This document shows, in pieces, positions 31,880-49,595 of a DNA stretch of 64,000 bases. The translations under genes and the position numbers were made by a program. Location of the stretch: positions 1,062,229 through 1,126,228 of the forward strand of contig NW_004450323.1 of NCBI RefSeq assembly GCF_000321225.1. Reading direction: 5' to 3'. How positions within the stretch are numbered: position 1 is the first letter of the stretch; every line of letters begins with the position of its first letter. Under the pieces are notes generated by a model. That model saw only the letters and a program-made list of their open reading frames with translations. It had not been told where the DNA came from and searched no databases. The stretch is from Odobenus rosmarus divergens (taxonomy: Eukaryota > Chordata > Mammalia > Carnivora > Odobenidae).

Positions 31880-33235
31880 AAGCATTTTAAAGATATAATT
31901 TTTAATTATAAAAGTCACTACCACATCTGCTTGACATTTCACTGCATATATTTTATCTTTTACTAATATTACTGGAAAAAAATGTAACCGGTTTACAGAA
32001 AATCTGGAAAAGAGAAAAAAGAAAAAAATTCTGTAATATATCTCCCTAAAATATTTTTCTCCCAATAGGTTTTTGAATACCATTTTGATATATTTTCTTT
32101 CAGTGTTTTCTCAATGTTTTCAAAAGCAATTTTATTAGTTTTTTCTGCTTAATAAGATAATTTAGGAAACTTAAAAAAAGGAAAACTAAGAAAATAAAAG
32201 TATCCACTGTACAGGTAACCACTTTCATATTTTAACATATATTTTCTATCTATCCTGCTTAAAAAAACCTTACAGTTCATACTGCTTCATAGTCACTCTA
32301 ATAAACCTCACTATTCTACATTATTAAATATTTTTTCTGTTGTATTTTCTAACAACAATATAACATACACTTTATTTACTCAAATTAGAGTAAAATTAAT
32401 TTAATAATCCCCTATTGCTGGATATGTAGTTTATTCTTTTAATAATGTTATATACATCCTTGTAACTACATCTTTATAAATTTTCCTGATTATTTTCTGT
32501 GACTAAATTTCTATATGGATTGGGTCAAATCCATCACATTTTTAGGCTATAAAATATATTGCCAAAGTGCCCTCAGAAGACATTGTTCCTTGTTGCACCC
32601 CCACCAGAAAATTGTTTTCTGATTTCTCCACACCCTAGCCAACAATAGGTATTAACACTGCTTTCATCTTTGACTAACATTTTGGAAAACTTAGAATCAT
32701 ATAATATTGTATCACGCTTTTTAAAATTTTAGTGTTTCACAAGCATTCCCATATTGTTAGATTTCATAATTAGTTTCAATAATTGTATAACATATTACCA
32801 AGCAAATTTATTCTACTTTACCAAACCACTTTTCTTTTGTGGGATAGCAGAGGTTTTTGTTTTTGGTTTTTTCCCTCCAAATCACAATGCTGTAATAAGC
32901 ATCTTCATGTTTGAAATATTTTTTTTCACATTTTGTATTATTTCTGTGGAACACATACTCAAAAGTGGAATTATATGAGCTAAAGGATATGAAAAAATTA
33001 TGGGATTTGATACATATTGCCAAATTGCTTTCCTAACGGATTTAAGAGTTTATTAGCACACCAGCAGTACTGAGAGTACCAGTTTCAAAGTACCTTCATC
33101 AGCACCAAATTCTAGGATTCCCTCCACCTTAGCTGGTCGTTTAACACACAAAACAGAAGTCTGTACTATGATGTATTGTTTTGCGTGTCTTTGCTAATGA
33201 AGGTGGCATTTTCTCGTATTTACTAGTTACATTTT
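31880..33235 (+). mobile_element. AT-rich block resembling two old L1M 3' UTRs
   Basis: Two successive stretches carry the motif series typical of old L1 3' UTRs. The first, about 32400-32690, has CCTATTGCTGGATATGTAGT, ATATATTGCCAAAGTGCCCT, ACCCCCACCAG and CACACCCTAGCCAACAATAG. The second, about 32770-33110, has ACAATGCTGTAATAAGCATC, AAAAGTGGAATTATATGAGC, CATATTGCCAAATTGCTTTC and CACCAGCAGTA. No coding frame is retained. Confidence 0.55.
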
Positions 33236-33839
33236 TGTAAAACAAAAACAAAAACATTTTGGTAAACACCGAAAATGTCACCGGGTTTCTTGCGTATTGG
33301 AGTCACCTCGCAGGTCAACAGGGCAAGAAATGATGCCAACCCAGTACCAGGACATATAGAAGTCACTGTGTGACTTCATCGAAGACAAATTCTAAGCGTA
33401 GACGACCATGCCTTCCTCCCCATCTTCATATTCGTCCCTCACCGCCCCTGGCGTCCCTTGTTTAGGGACAACGCCAGGAGAAAAACCAGGGGACGCTCTG
33501 TAAGGTTGGAGAGGGGGCACACCGTCCCGTTCTCCACCCAAGCTGGACTTGACTAGGCTGGGAGGGCACATCTGTTTACATCTCTGGAACGAATTCAGGA
33601 TGAGGGCGTCGCGAGGGTGGAATCCGTAGAGCCTCTGGGTCCTGTGGCAGGGGAGGTGGGCTTCCCGCGCCTGCAGCCAAGGGGCGTCGAGCAAGCTGAT
33701 GAAGCTTTAGAGACCCTTGGCGGCGACGTGCCCCAGAGGTGGGCCTTCTGTTTTATTTCCGCCAGGAACTGGAGTTGAGAATTTAAGTGTGCGTGTGTGC
33801 CTTGTAAATACAATAAGCACACATGCCCCTTCTCTCTAA
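33236..33839. other. Intergenic, upstream of the LHX4 CpG island
   Basis: Unique-looking. The frames that run from here into the CpG island on the opposite strand have no recognised homology. Confidence 0.5.
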
Positions 33840-34949
33840 CCCGGTTAGCCCGGGTGTCCGTGTGCGCGCTGCCGCCCTGCAAGCACGAGGTTCCGGAATT
33901 GTTCAAAGCGCCCGCCGTTGCAGCAGGCGAGGCAGAGCGCTCCCTGGGGACCGAGGACAGGACCCAGCTGAGCCGCCGTGGGCAGAGCGGCGCCGGCAGC
34001 CCGGCAGCCAAAAGGCGCGGGGACCCGACGGGGCCAAGGAGGAGGGAAGCGCGGAGCACAGGCGGCAGGCCGCGGCGAGCGGGGGCGCGCATCGGGAGTC
34101 CGCGCCCGGCCACCTCCGCGCGCAGCCCCCGGCCGCCTTCCCCCGCCCGCCGCTGCCCGCGGCGTGACTCGAGCCTTCCTGGCCGAGTACGGGCTGTCCC
34201 TGGGCTAGCCTCAGGCAGACGCGGGGGAGAGAGAGCAAGGGCTGAGAAGCGCCGGCGGGAAAGGAATTGGCCGGAGGAGACGAGAAGGAGGAGGAGGAGG
34301 AGTTGGGAGGATGGAGGATGGAGTCCCAGGCGGAGAGAAACCGGGGGCCGAGAGCGCGCGAGCGGAAGACTCTGCCGTGCGGCCCGGGTCTTCGGAGGGT
34401 CTGCCACGCCCTTCCCCATCCTTTGGCCCGAAAGGAGGGGCAGTGGGGACACGAGCCGCCGGCCGGGTCCGAAACCCCCGCAAGACCCACGGAAACCCGC
34501 AAGCCCGGGGCTCCGCCGTCCAGGAGCACCTGCTGCCGCGGTCGAGCCCGCCGCAGTATTTATACCCGGGGCGCGAGCCCGCAAGGCAGGGCGCAGGGAC
34601 CGGGGGGGGGAGGTTGCGGGGGGAACGACGTCCCGCGAGGCCCCGCCCCGTTCGGGGCGGCCCCGCCCCCCTGCGCGGCCCTCCGCACTCGGGGCGCCGG
34701 GACCCCCCCCTCCGGCCGGGGTCCGCGGCCCGCTGCCGGGTGTGGGGATTGGCTGAAGGGCGGGCCTCCCTGCGGAAAGCGACGTCACGGCCGTTCCTGC
34801 AGTGTGAATGAATCAAAATGCCTGGGTGACCGCGGCCTCCCCGGGCGGCCGGCACGCGAAGGGTGGAGGGGGAGGGGGAGAGAAGCGGGCGGGGGAAGGA
34901 GGAGGGGAAAAAAGCCAGAGCTGCAGCAACAGCGTCTCCTCAACCCGGG

Positions 34950-39509
<4,560 letters not shown>

Positions 39510-40960
39510 TCAGGCCTCGCGAATTGGGGATTCCGATTCCCTAACCTGGAGGATCCCACCCCAGCCTCGGGCCAGAGCTTCGCCCCACCCGGAGGGGAAT
39601 TTGGAGAAAGCCGGGTGATCACAGCAGCACCTCGTTGCGGAGCCGGGTGGCCGAGGGCGCCGGAGGGGCGAGCGGGCTCCGACCTCCCCGGTTCCACTGT
39701 CTGGATCAAAGAGGGCGGCGAGGGTGGAGGGGAGCCCTCCTTGGCCGGGCGCGGCCCCAGTGCGCTCAAGGAGCGGCATTAACGGTTTAACCCGGACGGG
39801 GAGCGGACAGGCGGGGAGGGTGAGGGGCGAAAGTCTGCCCTGAGAGGTCCCCAGTGATCGGGAAAGATGGAAAGTCGGGACTGAGAAGAGGAAGCAGGAC
39901 CCCACTCGAGTTGTTTCTTCGCTTGGCCGCCGTGCGGGCTCGTGGAAAACCAGGGCCAGGCGGGGCTGGGCGGGAGCGGCGGCCTTGGGTCCGGGAGTGG
40001 GACCTGCGTGTCCCCCGCGCGCCGCGGGCAGAGCTGCTCGGCCCGGCGGGTAGGCGCTGGTCTGGGTGGCCCAGCGAGCTGAATTCGTTCAACAGGGTTT
40101 TGCAGCGCACCTGCTGGTGCTGTGCGCTGGCTCGACGCGTGCCCTGGGTGTTGAGGGCTTGCCAATGGGAGCAAGTGCGGACAGGACGGCCCATCTGGGA
40201 GAGCCGGCTTTGCGCACCCCGCGTCCCGCAGCCCGAGGTAGAGGTCGTGCCTGCGAAGGGGGCAAGGCACGGGTGACCTCCGTGTCCACCGCGCGCGCCA
40301 CATTCGGCATTCCTGCGCCTCGGCCCTTTCCCTCCAACCACCTTGCCCGTTCCATTTTTCGACTTTCTCTCCCGAGCGGCCCCAGCGAGCGGGGACTGGC
40401 CAAGCTTGGGGCCCGGTTCCTGCCCCTTTGAAGCGGCGGGAGAGACTTGACCCGCGGGGAAAGGCGCGGAAAGCGGGAGGGCCGACAGAGTGCCCAGCCC
40501 AGGGAGGCCGGGCCGACACCTCTCTTTCTCCCCATACCCACTTCTCGCCAAGCATTTGGGAAAACAAAACTAAACTCCAACGCCAGCGGCCCAAGGCTTT
40601 CCGGGACTTTAACCCTTGGAAAGCATTCTTCCCATTTGGGCAGCGGCTACTTATGCACGGATCTTGGAGGCAGCCAGCGGGTCTGCGAGGTCCGCGCACC
40701 CCGCGCGCCCTGCGGGGGTTCGAGCCTCGGCTCCCGACCCTGCTCCCAGCGCTTAGCGGACCTCGACGAGAGCTCGAAATGTGGCGGGCTCACAAGAGAT
40801 GAGGTCTCTACCTGGGCAGCTGATGCAGTAAATTAAATTCGACCGTGCCACTGGGTATGGGGAGAGGCGCAATGGCGCCGGCCGCAGGTTGCACCTGCCT
40901 TATAGAGGAAGCCACGGCCGGTCCGGGTCGGAGCGCAGGCTTCAGTCTGGGGCGCTCAGG
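39510..40960. promoter_or_regulatory. CpG-rich block within LHX4 intron 1
   Basis: About 1.45 kb with frequent CpG and GC boxes (GGGCGG, CCCGCGG), 4.3 kb after exon 1. It supports long frames on both strands (up to 306 codons antisense), which is expected of stop-poor GC-rich DNA. It could be an intronic promoter or enhancer; the sequence does not decide. Confidence 0.5.
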
Positions 40961-43900
40961 GGATGGCTTCGTCCGGGATGGAACTTTTTTTTTTTTTAAC
41001 TTTTTTTTTTCGACGGCAGAGTGAATGTCCTTTAAAGGGATCTGAAGGGTGAAACTAATCAGGAAGGAGCGGAATTATTAGCCAGGCCCAGGCGGGATAA
41101 GACCGGGAGCGACAGGAAGTTGAAGGAAGACCAAATGCTAGGTGTACCTCGCTCTTGACACGCCAAAAAACGAAGCGGGATTAAGGCAAGAATGTTGGCT
41201 GAATGCTCAGGGGATTAGAGCAACGCGAGTCCTCAAGACGTCTTGGAGACCGCCTACATCACTGCAAATAAATACCAGGGTCGAGTTTTTAAAAATTGCG
41301 TCCTCCTAGAGGTGAGGTGGGGGTCGATGGAGGCAGGAAACCGGCAAAGAAATTTCTTTCCAGTGAGTAGACAAAACACGGCCCACAGGGGCGTCTTGGG
41401 TTTTGAACAGTGACCTGATGACCCCGGCTGACCAGGTGTAGACAGCCTCAAGTCCTAAATATTTCCATTGTCCTAACTTCCCATTTGCCTCGGATTTAGT
41501 GCCCTTTCACTGTGTGCTACAGTCAATTAGTGAGTACTTAGCACCGCATTAGCAGGCAGAACCCAGAGGGACACCCGTGCTGAGGAGGCAGGCCTGGAGG
41601 AAGGGGCGGGAGGGTTGCACCTGCAGTCCTCCGCGGATGGAAAAGTAGTTAACAGGGACTAACCTTTCTATCACGTTAAGAAGACTGCTTTGAGCCTCTT
41701 GTTTTGGTCAGCAGTGATGGATATTTGGTGGATTTCTCTGGCTGGGAGACGAGTCTCCTCCAAATTGAAGAGTTGTGGATGGGAAGGATTGGTGGCCTTG
41801 GATGGAGGGACCTTATATCATTGCTTTGATTTAGGGAAATTGAGCAGGATTTGAGCTGAGAAGCTTTGGAATGGTAGAGATTTGGAAACAGTTTAGCTGT
41901 CCACCCAACGAAAGAAATACTACTACTCACTTTGGGAAACAAGGTTGGAGTTTGCTGTGGTAGCACCAGATGCTGGGTTTGGAGATGGTGGGGGTGGGGA
42001 ATGCAGGTTTCCTTCTGTAATGATTTTCTGCCTTTTCTCTCTTTCTGGAATGTGTGTTAACAATGCCCGCGACACAGATGTGAGCAAACTACTGCTGTTA
42101 GTAAAATTCCATTATGGCTTACGTGTCTATCTTCGTTCTCGTTCTTTCTCTTCTCCCTTTCTTCCCTTTCTTGCTCTTCCTTCCTTCTTTTGTGAGGTGT
42201 TTGCAGGGCGGGCACATGGGTTCCTGCACGGATTCACAGCACAGGGGTTTTGTTAGAGGTTGACTCTTTGGCAGGCTGCAGGGTGATGGGATCCCTCACC
42301 TTTTTTTTTTTTTTTTTTTGAAGCTTAGAAGGAAGGGCAGTTTCTGGGTCCAGCACAGAGGCTGCCCAGGAGCTGGGCTATTGTTGTTTGTGGTAGGAAA
42401 AAAGTCATCTAAAGTAGATGCTGCAGCGAGATTTTGCCTTTTTTTAGGTCCTAAATTCTGCAGGAGGCCTGATCAAAATGGAGCACAAATAAACCATTTT
42501 GAGGCACTGCTGTTGGGAGTAGGTGGATGGGTTGGGTTTAATTGGCAAAATTGGAATTGATTCTCTCTTGGAAAATGTACTCCAGGTTAACTTTATTAAT
42601 GGTGGATTGGAAAATCATCTTGGGAGGCAAGTCCTAAGTCCTGTTGTTATTTTGGTGGATTTCGATTTCTTTCCTCAGATTTCCTCAGCCCCATTCCCTC
42701 TGTCAGTCTGGGTCTAGCCACAGATGTTTTACTGTGGTATCTCACCCCCAGATGCCTTTAAAGTATAATTTACTTTAATTATAATGTTAGAGGGTTAAGG
42801 GATGGGTTCTGGGAATAGCTTAATAGAGACAAACCTTGCAGCCAAATTAATTGAAAGTTTCTCGTTATGAGGGAGAGGTTGCCAAACATACGGAATATTG
42901 CTACGGAATGAGACATCAGAAAAACCCATTGTGGCGATTTAGCAGTGATTAAATGTGAAGATGGAGTGGAAACAGAGATGTGTCTGCAGCATTTCCGTAG
43001 ACTGTCATGGATTTGTTTAAGATGACTTTCTGTTTTATTTGCAATCACTGAGAACATTCGATATCCTACTGAGGAACATTAATTCTGTGTCAATATCTAA
43101 TCTAGAAGATAATCCTATACCTGCAAATACATATTTACATTATGTATTTTATTTACTACAGGACTCCTGTTAAAATGTTGTCCAAATTCAGCCTTAATCT
43201 CCAGGATACTTTAGGATTCGATCTTTGTATTGAAAATGTTACTATTTTTTGAGCTGCCTAAGCAGAAAAAGAACAAAGGAGATTGTCAGAGGGACCCTGA
43301 ACCACCAAATGAAACAAATAGGATCTACTGGGGAGGGAGGATTCTGAAGGACGAGTGGGGGGAGAAAACATTAGGCACCGTCATTTCTGACATGAGAAGG
43401 CTTTTCTGACTTTTTTCCTAGTTTTTAGTCATTCGTCAAGACACACACACACAAAAACTAGGAAAGACTGGAAATTAGATGAGATGTGTAGGTTGATGTG
43501 TTTTTAAAGTATGTAAGTATTTTAAAGTATGTAAGCAAAGTATAATTGTAATAGAGAATGTGATTTACCTTAAATGCAATGCCAGCTTTTTTTAAAAATT
43601 AAGCTTTTCTCAGGATTTGTGTGGCTCTGTTTAATGCTTCATCACCATCACAAAATACCACAATGTTCAATGCACCTTTTCTGCTCAAGTTTTGAAGATT
43701 TAATATTGGAACTTTGTGCTTCGGTTGTGTTGCTTACGGGATAATTCTTACTAAGTTATGAAGAAATGTATAAAATATTTGGGAAAATTATGTTACGGTC
43801 TCTTCAAGATACATGGGTTTAGAACAGGGGAATATATGAAAAAGGAAGCTATAAGTTCAATAAAAATGAATTGTCCTTAGTAGGGAGATGGAAAATACAG

Positions 43901-46419
43901 AGTGTGTGTGGGGGAACCCAGACACACAGAGTCATGTTTTTCATGTAAAACACATCTTGAGTCTCAGGCTCACCCTGTATGTGGACTGCAGAGACAAATT
44001 AGTCCTCGGTTCCAGTTCCTTCAGCCACAATGATCAGGTGATTGAAAAGGGGAGTTGGGACCAGAAAACAGGATTTTACTGTCAGTGGTGATGGTGGAAA
44101 CTTTGAAGTGGAAAGTTTTATTTGTGAAGTATAGATCTAGGAATAGAACTTTTAATTAATTTAATTTTAACTATAGCTCTGTTATAATTCTTAGACTTGG
44201 ACATTCCAGAAGCTAGGTATGAGTTTCAGCAGGCACGGTGCCATGCTTGGTATGTCCTGTGGCCATATGTTGATACACTTTAGAATTAGTCACTCCCAGA
44301 CTAAATCAATAAGTTCCCCCCCCACCCCTACCCCTACTGAGGGGGCCTTCCCCAGCCTGCCTTTTTGAAACCGGCTTCCTTCTTACTTACTCAGGGAAAC
44401 CTGTTTTCTCCCCCTTATATGTGGGGAAGGAATGGGGAATTCTAAGAAAAACAATATTTTGCATAATATTTCAATTGTATATGTGTTTCCTCAAAGCCCC
44501 ATTTAGCTTCTTCTTTCAGTTTGTAATCAGGAAAGAAAATTAAATAAATAAAATTATGTAGTTGGGAAACATATATCGGCCAAAATGTTATTTAAGATGA
44601 GCTCTAAAACTACTTAGTTCTCAAGTGAAGTCACCAGCAAAAGGGTTTGGAGTGAAAGCCACAGGCTTTCTTGAGCCCTTTTGGAAGGCTTGGTCTTCAG
44701 TCAGCCCCAGCCAGAACATGTCCCAGACAAAAAGAAGCTTCCTTTGACTCCCAACTGTGTACCCTTTGGGAAGCTCTTTTAGATGTAGAGGTTCGCTTTT
44801 CACAGAAAGTGAGTAGAGTAAATGAACTTGCAGATTTGCAAGTCCTCGACAAAGTTCAGAGTGCTGGCAATCTTAAAGACCAGGACCAAGGCTCCCATCT
44901 TGCTGATGGAGCAGCCCTCAGTGGCTGGAGTGCTCCTGGGTGTCCCAGGAGGGGGCCAAGCCTCCCTGGAGTGTCATGGGATCTGCCCACCCCACTGGGA
45001 GTGCTGGAGCATAGACCCTAGCTCCTATCCTGAAAGAAGCAAGGAAAACCTTGTCATGGGCATGAGGCTGTTCAGTCAAATTCTGAAACCAAAAGAGGAA
45101 CTCTGTCCAAAAGGCAGTTAAAAAGTTAAAAAGCAGGGTCTTGTGGTGCTCCAAGGTGGCACATCAAAGTCCAAATTTTACAAAATATTAATCTGATCTC
45201 GGCATGGTTCAGTGAACATTATTCCTAATAACGCTAAATAACAATTTTTAAAATATCAAAATACTCATCAGCATTAAGATTTCGATAGAAATATGGAAAT
45301 TCCAGTACATTTTCCCAGAAAGGTGCACTTTCTTCAGTACATTTTAGAAGTTACTGCCAAGTGTGTTGGTTCTAGTTTTAGTCTCTTTAGTGGAAAAATG
45401 CTTTTCCTCACCTTGCTGTTCTTCTGTGACCAGAGAGATAGAAAACACCATCTTTCAAAGAATTAAAATCGATCAAACAAACAAATGCAAACTGTCTCTG
45501 AAATGCTTCATGGTGGGCCCTGGTTCCTTGAGAGCAGTTGCTTGGAAATGAAAAAACGTGAGCGGGGAATAAAAACACAGAATACTTTTTTAGATGTCAC
45601 GGGGAGGGGTATGTGTGGAGGGGGTGATTTGGTTTACCACAGACCACATCAGACCTTTTGACCCCGTCTACTTCCCAGTTTTCTGAAACTTCACTAATGG
45701 AGGAATTGGGGATTTAAAATGGAGTCCATTTTCGGATAGACCCTCTGAAAACTAAGCATCTTGTGCCCACACAGCAGTATTTCAGGTGATTGGAGGGTAT
45801 GGGTTTTATAAGCTTCCTTGATGAAGAGGTAGATTAAGGCGACAGGCAAAGAAAAGGTTTTTAGCCATTTGTCATCAAATAGGAAATAGTCACTTTTCCA
45901 TTGGGTATTTAGAGATCTCCAAGAAAAGTACTAGAATCCTCATTGGCTAATATGAACTCAATCCACTCTTACCTGAATACATTACAGCAAAAGTGAAGTG
46001 AGGTCTGTTGGTGGTCCCAACCCACCTTCCCATTCTCACCATTCACATATGGGGGAGGAGACAAAGGTCTGGCAAATTTGCCCTAATTCTGTGGAGGAAA
46101 CAATCTGCCAGATTTCTTTATTCCAAGAAGACTTAACCTTGTAATGTTGCATTATCTGCTATTCATATTCTGGGATTATGCTGATTAGAAAGGGGTGTAC
46201 ACCTTCAGATGCTTTAGAACTAAAAGGGTGGAGGAGAGTTTTGAGTGTTTCGTGTGTGTAGGGGGAGGTCAGTGAGGGAGGGGAAATTATATCAGGAAAT
46301 AAGGAAATGAGATGATTTTAATATATTTTAAATATATAAATTCATCTTGTTGATGACTGGCCATGGGGAGTGGAAGAGGGAGTTACCAGTGAGCTAGGCA
46401 ACAGTATTATGGGGCTAGG
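40961..46419. other. LHX4 intron 1, middle part
   Basis: Mostly unique, AT-richer sequence, unusually free of recognisable SINEs. T-rich tracts at about 40985-41010 and 42301-42319. A short CA repeat at 43441. No coding exon recognised. Confidence 0.6.
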
Positions 46420-46580
46420 TGTTTTATACTCATTGTCTGATGTGATCACACAGCCAACCCTGTGAGACTGGTGTTACCATCGCTGTTTTACAGATCAGAA
46501 AACTGAGGCTCAAAGGCGTTAAGCGATTTGTCCAAAATCGTATACATGGTAGACTGAGATCTGAACCCAGATCTATCAGA
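46420..46580 (-). repeat. MIR
   Basis: Antisense MIR: TGTTTTACAGATCAGAAAAC, TGAGGCTCAAAGGCGTTAAG, TTTGTCCAAAATCGTATACA, and CTGAACCCAGATCTATCAGA. Confidence 0.8.
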
Positions 46581-46864
46581 CTCTGATCTGGGATTTATTA
46601 TAAACAATTTGGCAGACCTAAAGATTTGAAGATCTAAACTCGAAGCAGAACTGAAAGCTTTCCAATTCTCCCAACAGTTTTCTAAAAGGGTATTTGAACA
46701 AAATGTTTCCGCTTCCCCCTAGCTTTCTATAGTGTTCAATGCTCACTTTCCCCCACTGCTCCAGGGCTGGACAGCTCCCTCCTTCTGAGATGCTTCCTTT
46801 CCAGAGAGGGAGCAGGACTTGAGAAGAATTGGCTTTTTTTCCAGAATGGTGATGCCTCAGCCTG

Positions 46865-47185
46865 TGTATGAGAATGTGTGTGTGCATGATGTTTATGTGT
46901 ATGTGTGAGTGTAAGTATCATGGTATATGTGTGCTTGCGTACCTACCAGTGTGTGTATTACGGGTGCATGTCTGACTATATGCAAACACGTGTTTGTCTG
47001 TGTGAATGTGGTATGCGTGGGTGCTTTCGTGTGTGTCTCAGGGTGTATCTTGGTTTATTTGTGATTGTGTGTGTTTCTCTGTGTATGTTACTATGTATAT
47101 GTGTTTGTGTTCTATGTGTATGTGTGTACTAAGTATGTGAATGTGTGTGTTTGTCTGACTGTGTATGTGTTTGTGTGGGTGTGGA
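46865..47185. repeat. Degenerate TG-rich simple repeat
   Basis: About 320 bases of interrupted TGTGTG/TATGTG words. The open frame through it (46905-47132) is Cys/Val-rich low complexity and not a gene. Confidence 0.85.
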
Positions 47186-48209
47186 TGTCCTGGGATGAGT
47201 CCAAGGGAGCCTCCCTGCCTATGTAGTTGCTCTCGCTGTGCTTAGGTCTGTGCTTTGAGCCATGTCACTCTGCAGGACTCACAGAAGCCTCTGGGCCCTG
47301 CCGATGGGGAAGGCATTGTACCGTGTGACCCAGCATCTCCCCAGATTCCTTGGCTGTTCTGTGGGCTTTGTCGTCTTTTCATGGCTGAGCCCACTCTCTG
47401 CCGAGCCCCAGCAGAGAACATCACCAAAGAACCCTTTCGTGCAGATAAGATAAAAATGTTCATTTTAAGTGAAATGACTCTTCATATCAGAAACTGAGTT
47501 TATAGGTTAAATTCTTAGCGACTCCCAGGATCGGCTTAAATTCCAGTTTTTAAAGTGAAATCTTGTGATATTAAATACTGCATGAAGTAAGTTGAGTTTA
47601 TTAGGGACTTGGAGATCTCCTGGCTCCTTGGAAATTTTGGTTACAACTTTATTTCTGGTAGGAGACCCATATAACCTCTGTCCTGTTCGGGATCTCTGAA
47701 TTTAAAAATAATAATCATTTATTGTAAGTTTAAAAAAAGCTTGTGTTGCTCCTGGAAAGATTTCTAGATAGCTTACATTTCACACTAATCAAAATAATTA
47801 CACGGAGTGCTGTCACCTGAAGAGTGGGATCTGAGTTCACAGGTCTCCACCCCCTCACAGCCAGGGATGAATCTGAACTTGACAGATGTCATCAACAAGC
47901 TGACACCTTGCAGCTGGGGGGATGGGATCAGCAGGACAGGGGCTTCTGCTTCCCTCCCTCCTCTGGGTGTTGGCTGTCTGTCCCATACAACACATGCATA
48001 CCCTGTCTACAGGATCTAAATGTATGTCTCATTTGTATTTCCATTTGCCCAGTGTTTCGGAGCACGAGAGGCCCATGGCTTATTTATGCCCTTGTCACTG
48101 TATGCAGAGCAGATTTGAGGCTACCTCTTCCCTCCACCTCCCCTCCATAAAATGACAGGGGTAGAGCCAGGTGAGGCGTGTCCAGATCCCTCCAGCTCTC
48201 AGGTTGGGT
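47186..48209. other. LHX4 intron 1, no gene seen
   Basis: Unique-looking; no recognised repeat or exon. Confidence 0.5.
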
Positions 48210-48402
48210 TAGCCTACTTTAAGCATAGGCTCTTGGTTCAAATCCCGATTCCCCCATTGTGGGACATTGGGCACTTTGCTTCGGGTCTCCAAGCTCAGTT
48301 TTCTCATGTGTACAATGGGGTAAGAACACTTTCCTACCAAGTGGTATGGATTATTGAGATAATATACATCCAGGACCTGGCAGAATTCATAACAGGCTCT
48401 TG
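48210..48402 (+). repeat. MIR
   Basis: Sense MIR: GGCTCTTGGTTCAAATCCCG, CAGTTTTCTCATGTGTACAA, TGGGGTAAGAAC, TTATTGAGATAATATACATC and ACCTGGCAGAATTCATAACA. Confidence 0.75.
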
Positions 48403-48859
48403 ACATCTGACTTTACCATTATTGATATATTACGGATCTCTCAAATCATTTTTACGTTATCTTTGTTTTTAAAAATGCCCCCCCCAAATCTACATTGGAA
48501 TACAGTGTGAAAGATTTTTTTTTTTAACTTAAAAAATCGCCCTTAGAATGTCCCTCACATTTTTACCAAACTCGAGGACCCCAGTCTGGTCCCAAGGCCT
48601 GAGAGAACCCCGAGTTTGGGGAGCGCAGCCCGACCCAGCAGGAAGCATCCCTGCAAGCTGGAGGCTGAAATGGCTTGTCTGTCTGCTTTTAGTGTTGTTC
48701 CTAAGCGTGTTGTCTCCGTTTCCAAGCCTGTAGAACTCCTCTCCCCTGCATACATTAGCCTTAATGTATTCTCTCTTGAATACTCATCATATTAAGGCTC
48801 CCGGTAGCTACCTTGCTCGAAATAAATTTTATGAGCACACATCCTCGCCCTCATCCCCT

Positions 48860-49335
48860 GCATTTGCGGCCGGGAGGAGAAATATAGCCGCACCGCTCCT
48901 GGAGGCAGGGCCAGACGACAGTCAGGTGGGAGCGGGGCGGGCTGCGGGAGGGAGCGGGCCGGCGCACCCCGCGCGGGGACCGCGGCTCTCCGCCCGGGTT
49001 CTCCAAGGGTTAATGAGCTTCCGCCGGCCGGGGGACTCCGGCCGTCCGCCCGCACAAAGACGCCCCTAGCGGGGCCGTGTCGCCGCATCCCCGGTGGCCG
49101 GCGGGGACAGACGGCGGCCCCCGGCCTGGGACGCGCCCCCCGCGGCTGGTGGGCACGGGCACGCCGCTCTGCACCCGTGCGTCCGCCGGCCGCTTCCCAG
49201 CGCGGGGGGCCTCCGTCTCCTCTCCCCTCCCTTGAAAACCGTGCCAGAGCGATCCTACTCCGCACCTCCTTCCTCCAGCCCCTGGCTCCGCAGCCGCAGC
49301 GGTTCCGAATGCGGACGCGGGCAGGAGAACCCAGC
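48860..49335. promoter_or_regulatory. Second CpG-rich block in LHX4 intron 1
   Basis: About 475 bases of dense CpG (GCGGGCTGCGGG, CCGCGCGGGGACCGCGG, CCGCCGGCCG) some 2.2 kb before exon 2. No homology to a coding exon. An AT-rich TAATGAGCTTCC sits at 49010. Possible intronic promoter or enhancer. Confidence 0.5.
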
Positions 49336-49399
49336 GCCCCTTGCCCCCCCTTTTTGAAAAAATGATTTCTATCTAGTGGGGTTTATTTATTTATAATTT

Positions 49400-49595
49400 A
49401 TTTTTTAAAGGTTTTATTTATTTGTCAGAGAGAGAGAGAGAGAGAGCACAAGCAGGGGTAGCGGCAGGCAGAGGCCGAGGGAGAGCCAGGTTCCCCGCTG
49501 AGCAAGGAGCTGGATGTGGGACTCATCCCAGGACCCTGGGATCATGACCTGAGCCAACGGCAGACGCTTAACCGACTGAGCCACCCCCGCGTCCC
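49400..49595 (-). mobile_element. Can-SINE
   Basis: Reverse copy with T/A-rich tail, long (GA)n (49428-49446), and head complement GAGCCACCCCCGCGTCCC. Immediately to the right, 49596-49616 (TGAACCACCCAGGTGTCCCC) looks like a scrap of another SINE head in the same orientation. Confidence 0.92.

Noticed and set aside
33595..34788. 397-codon antisense open frame and 319-codon sense frame (33797-34756) over the LHX4 CpG island
   Set aside because: Arg/Pro/Gly/Ala-rich low-complexity translations in GC-rich DNA where stop codons are rare; several overlapping frames are open at once and none resembles a protein family.
39779..40699. 306-codon antisense frame in the intronic CpG block
   Set aside because: Composition-driven; sense frames of comparable quality overlap it and no domain is visible.
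46905..47132. Cys/Val-rich small protein
   Set aside because: It is the translation of a TG-rich simple repeat.
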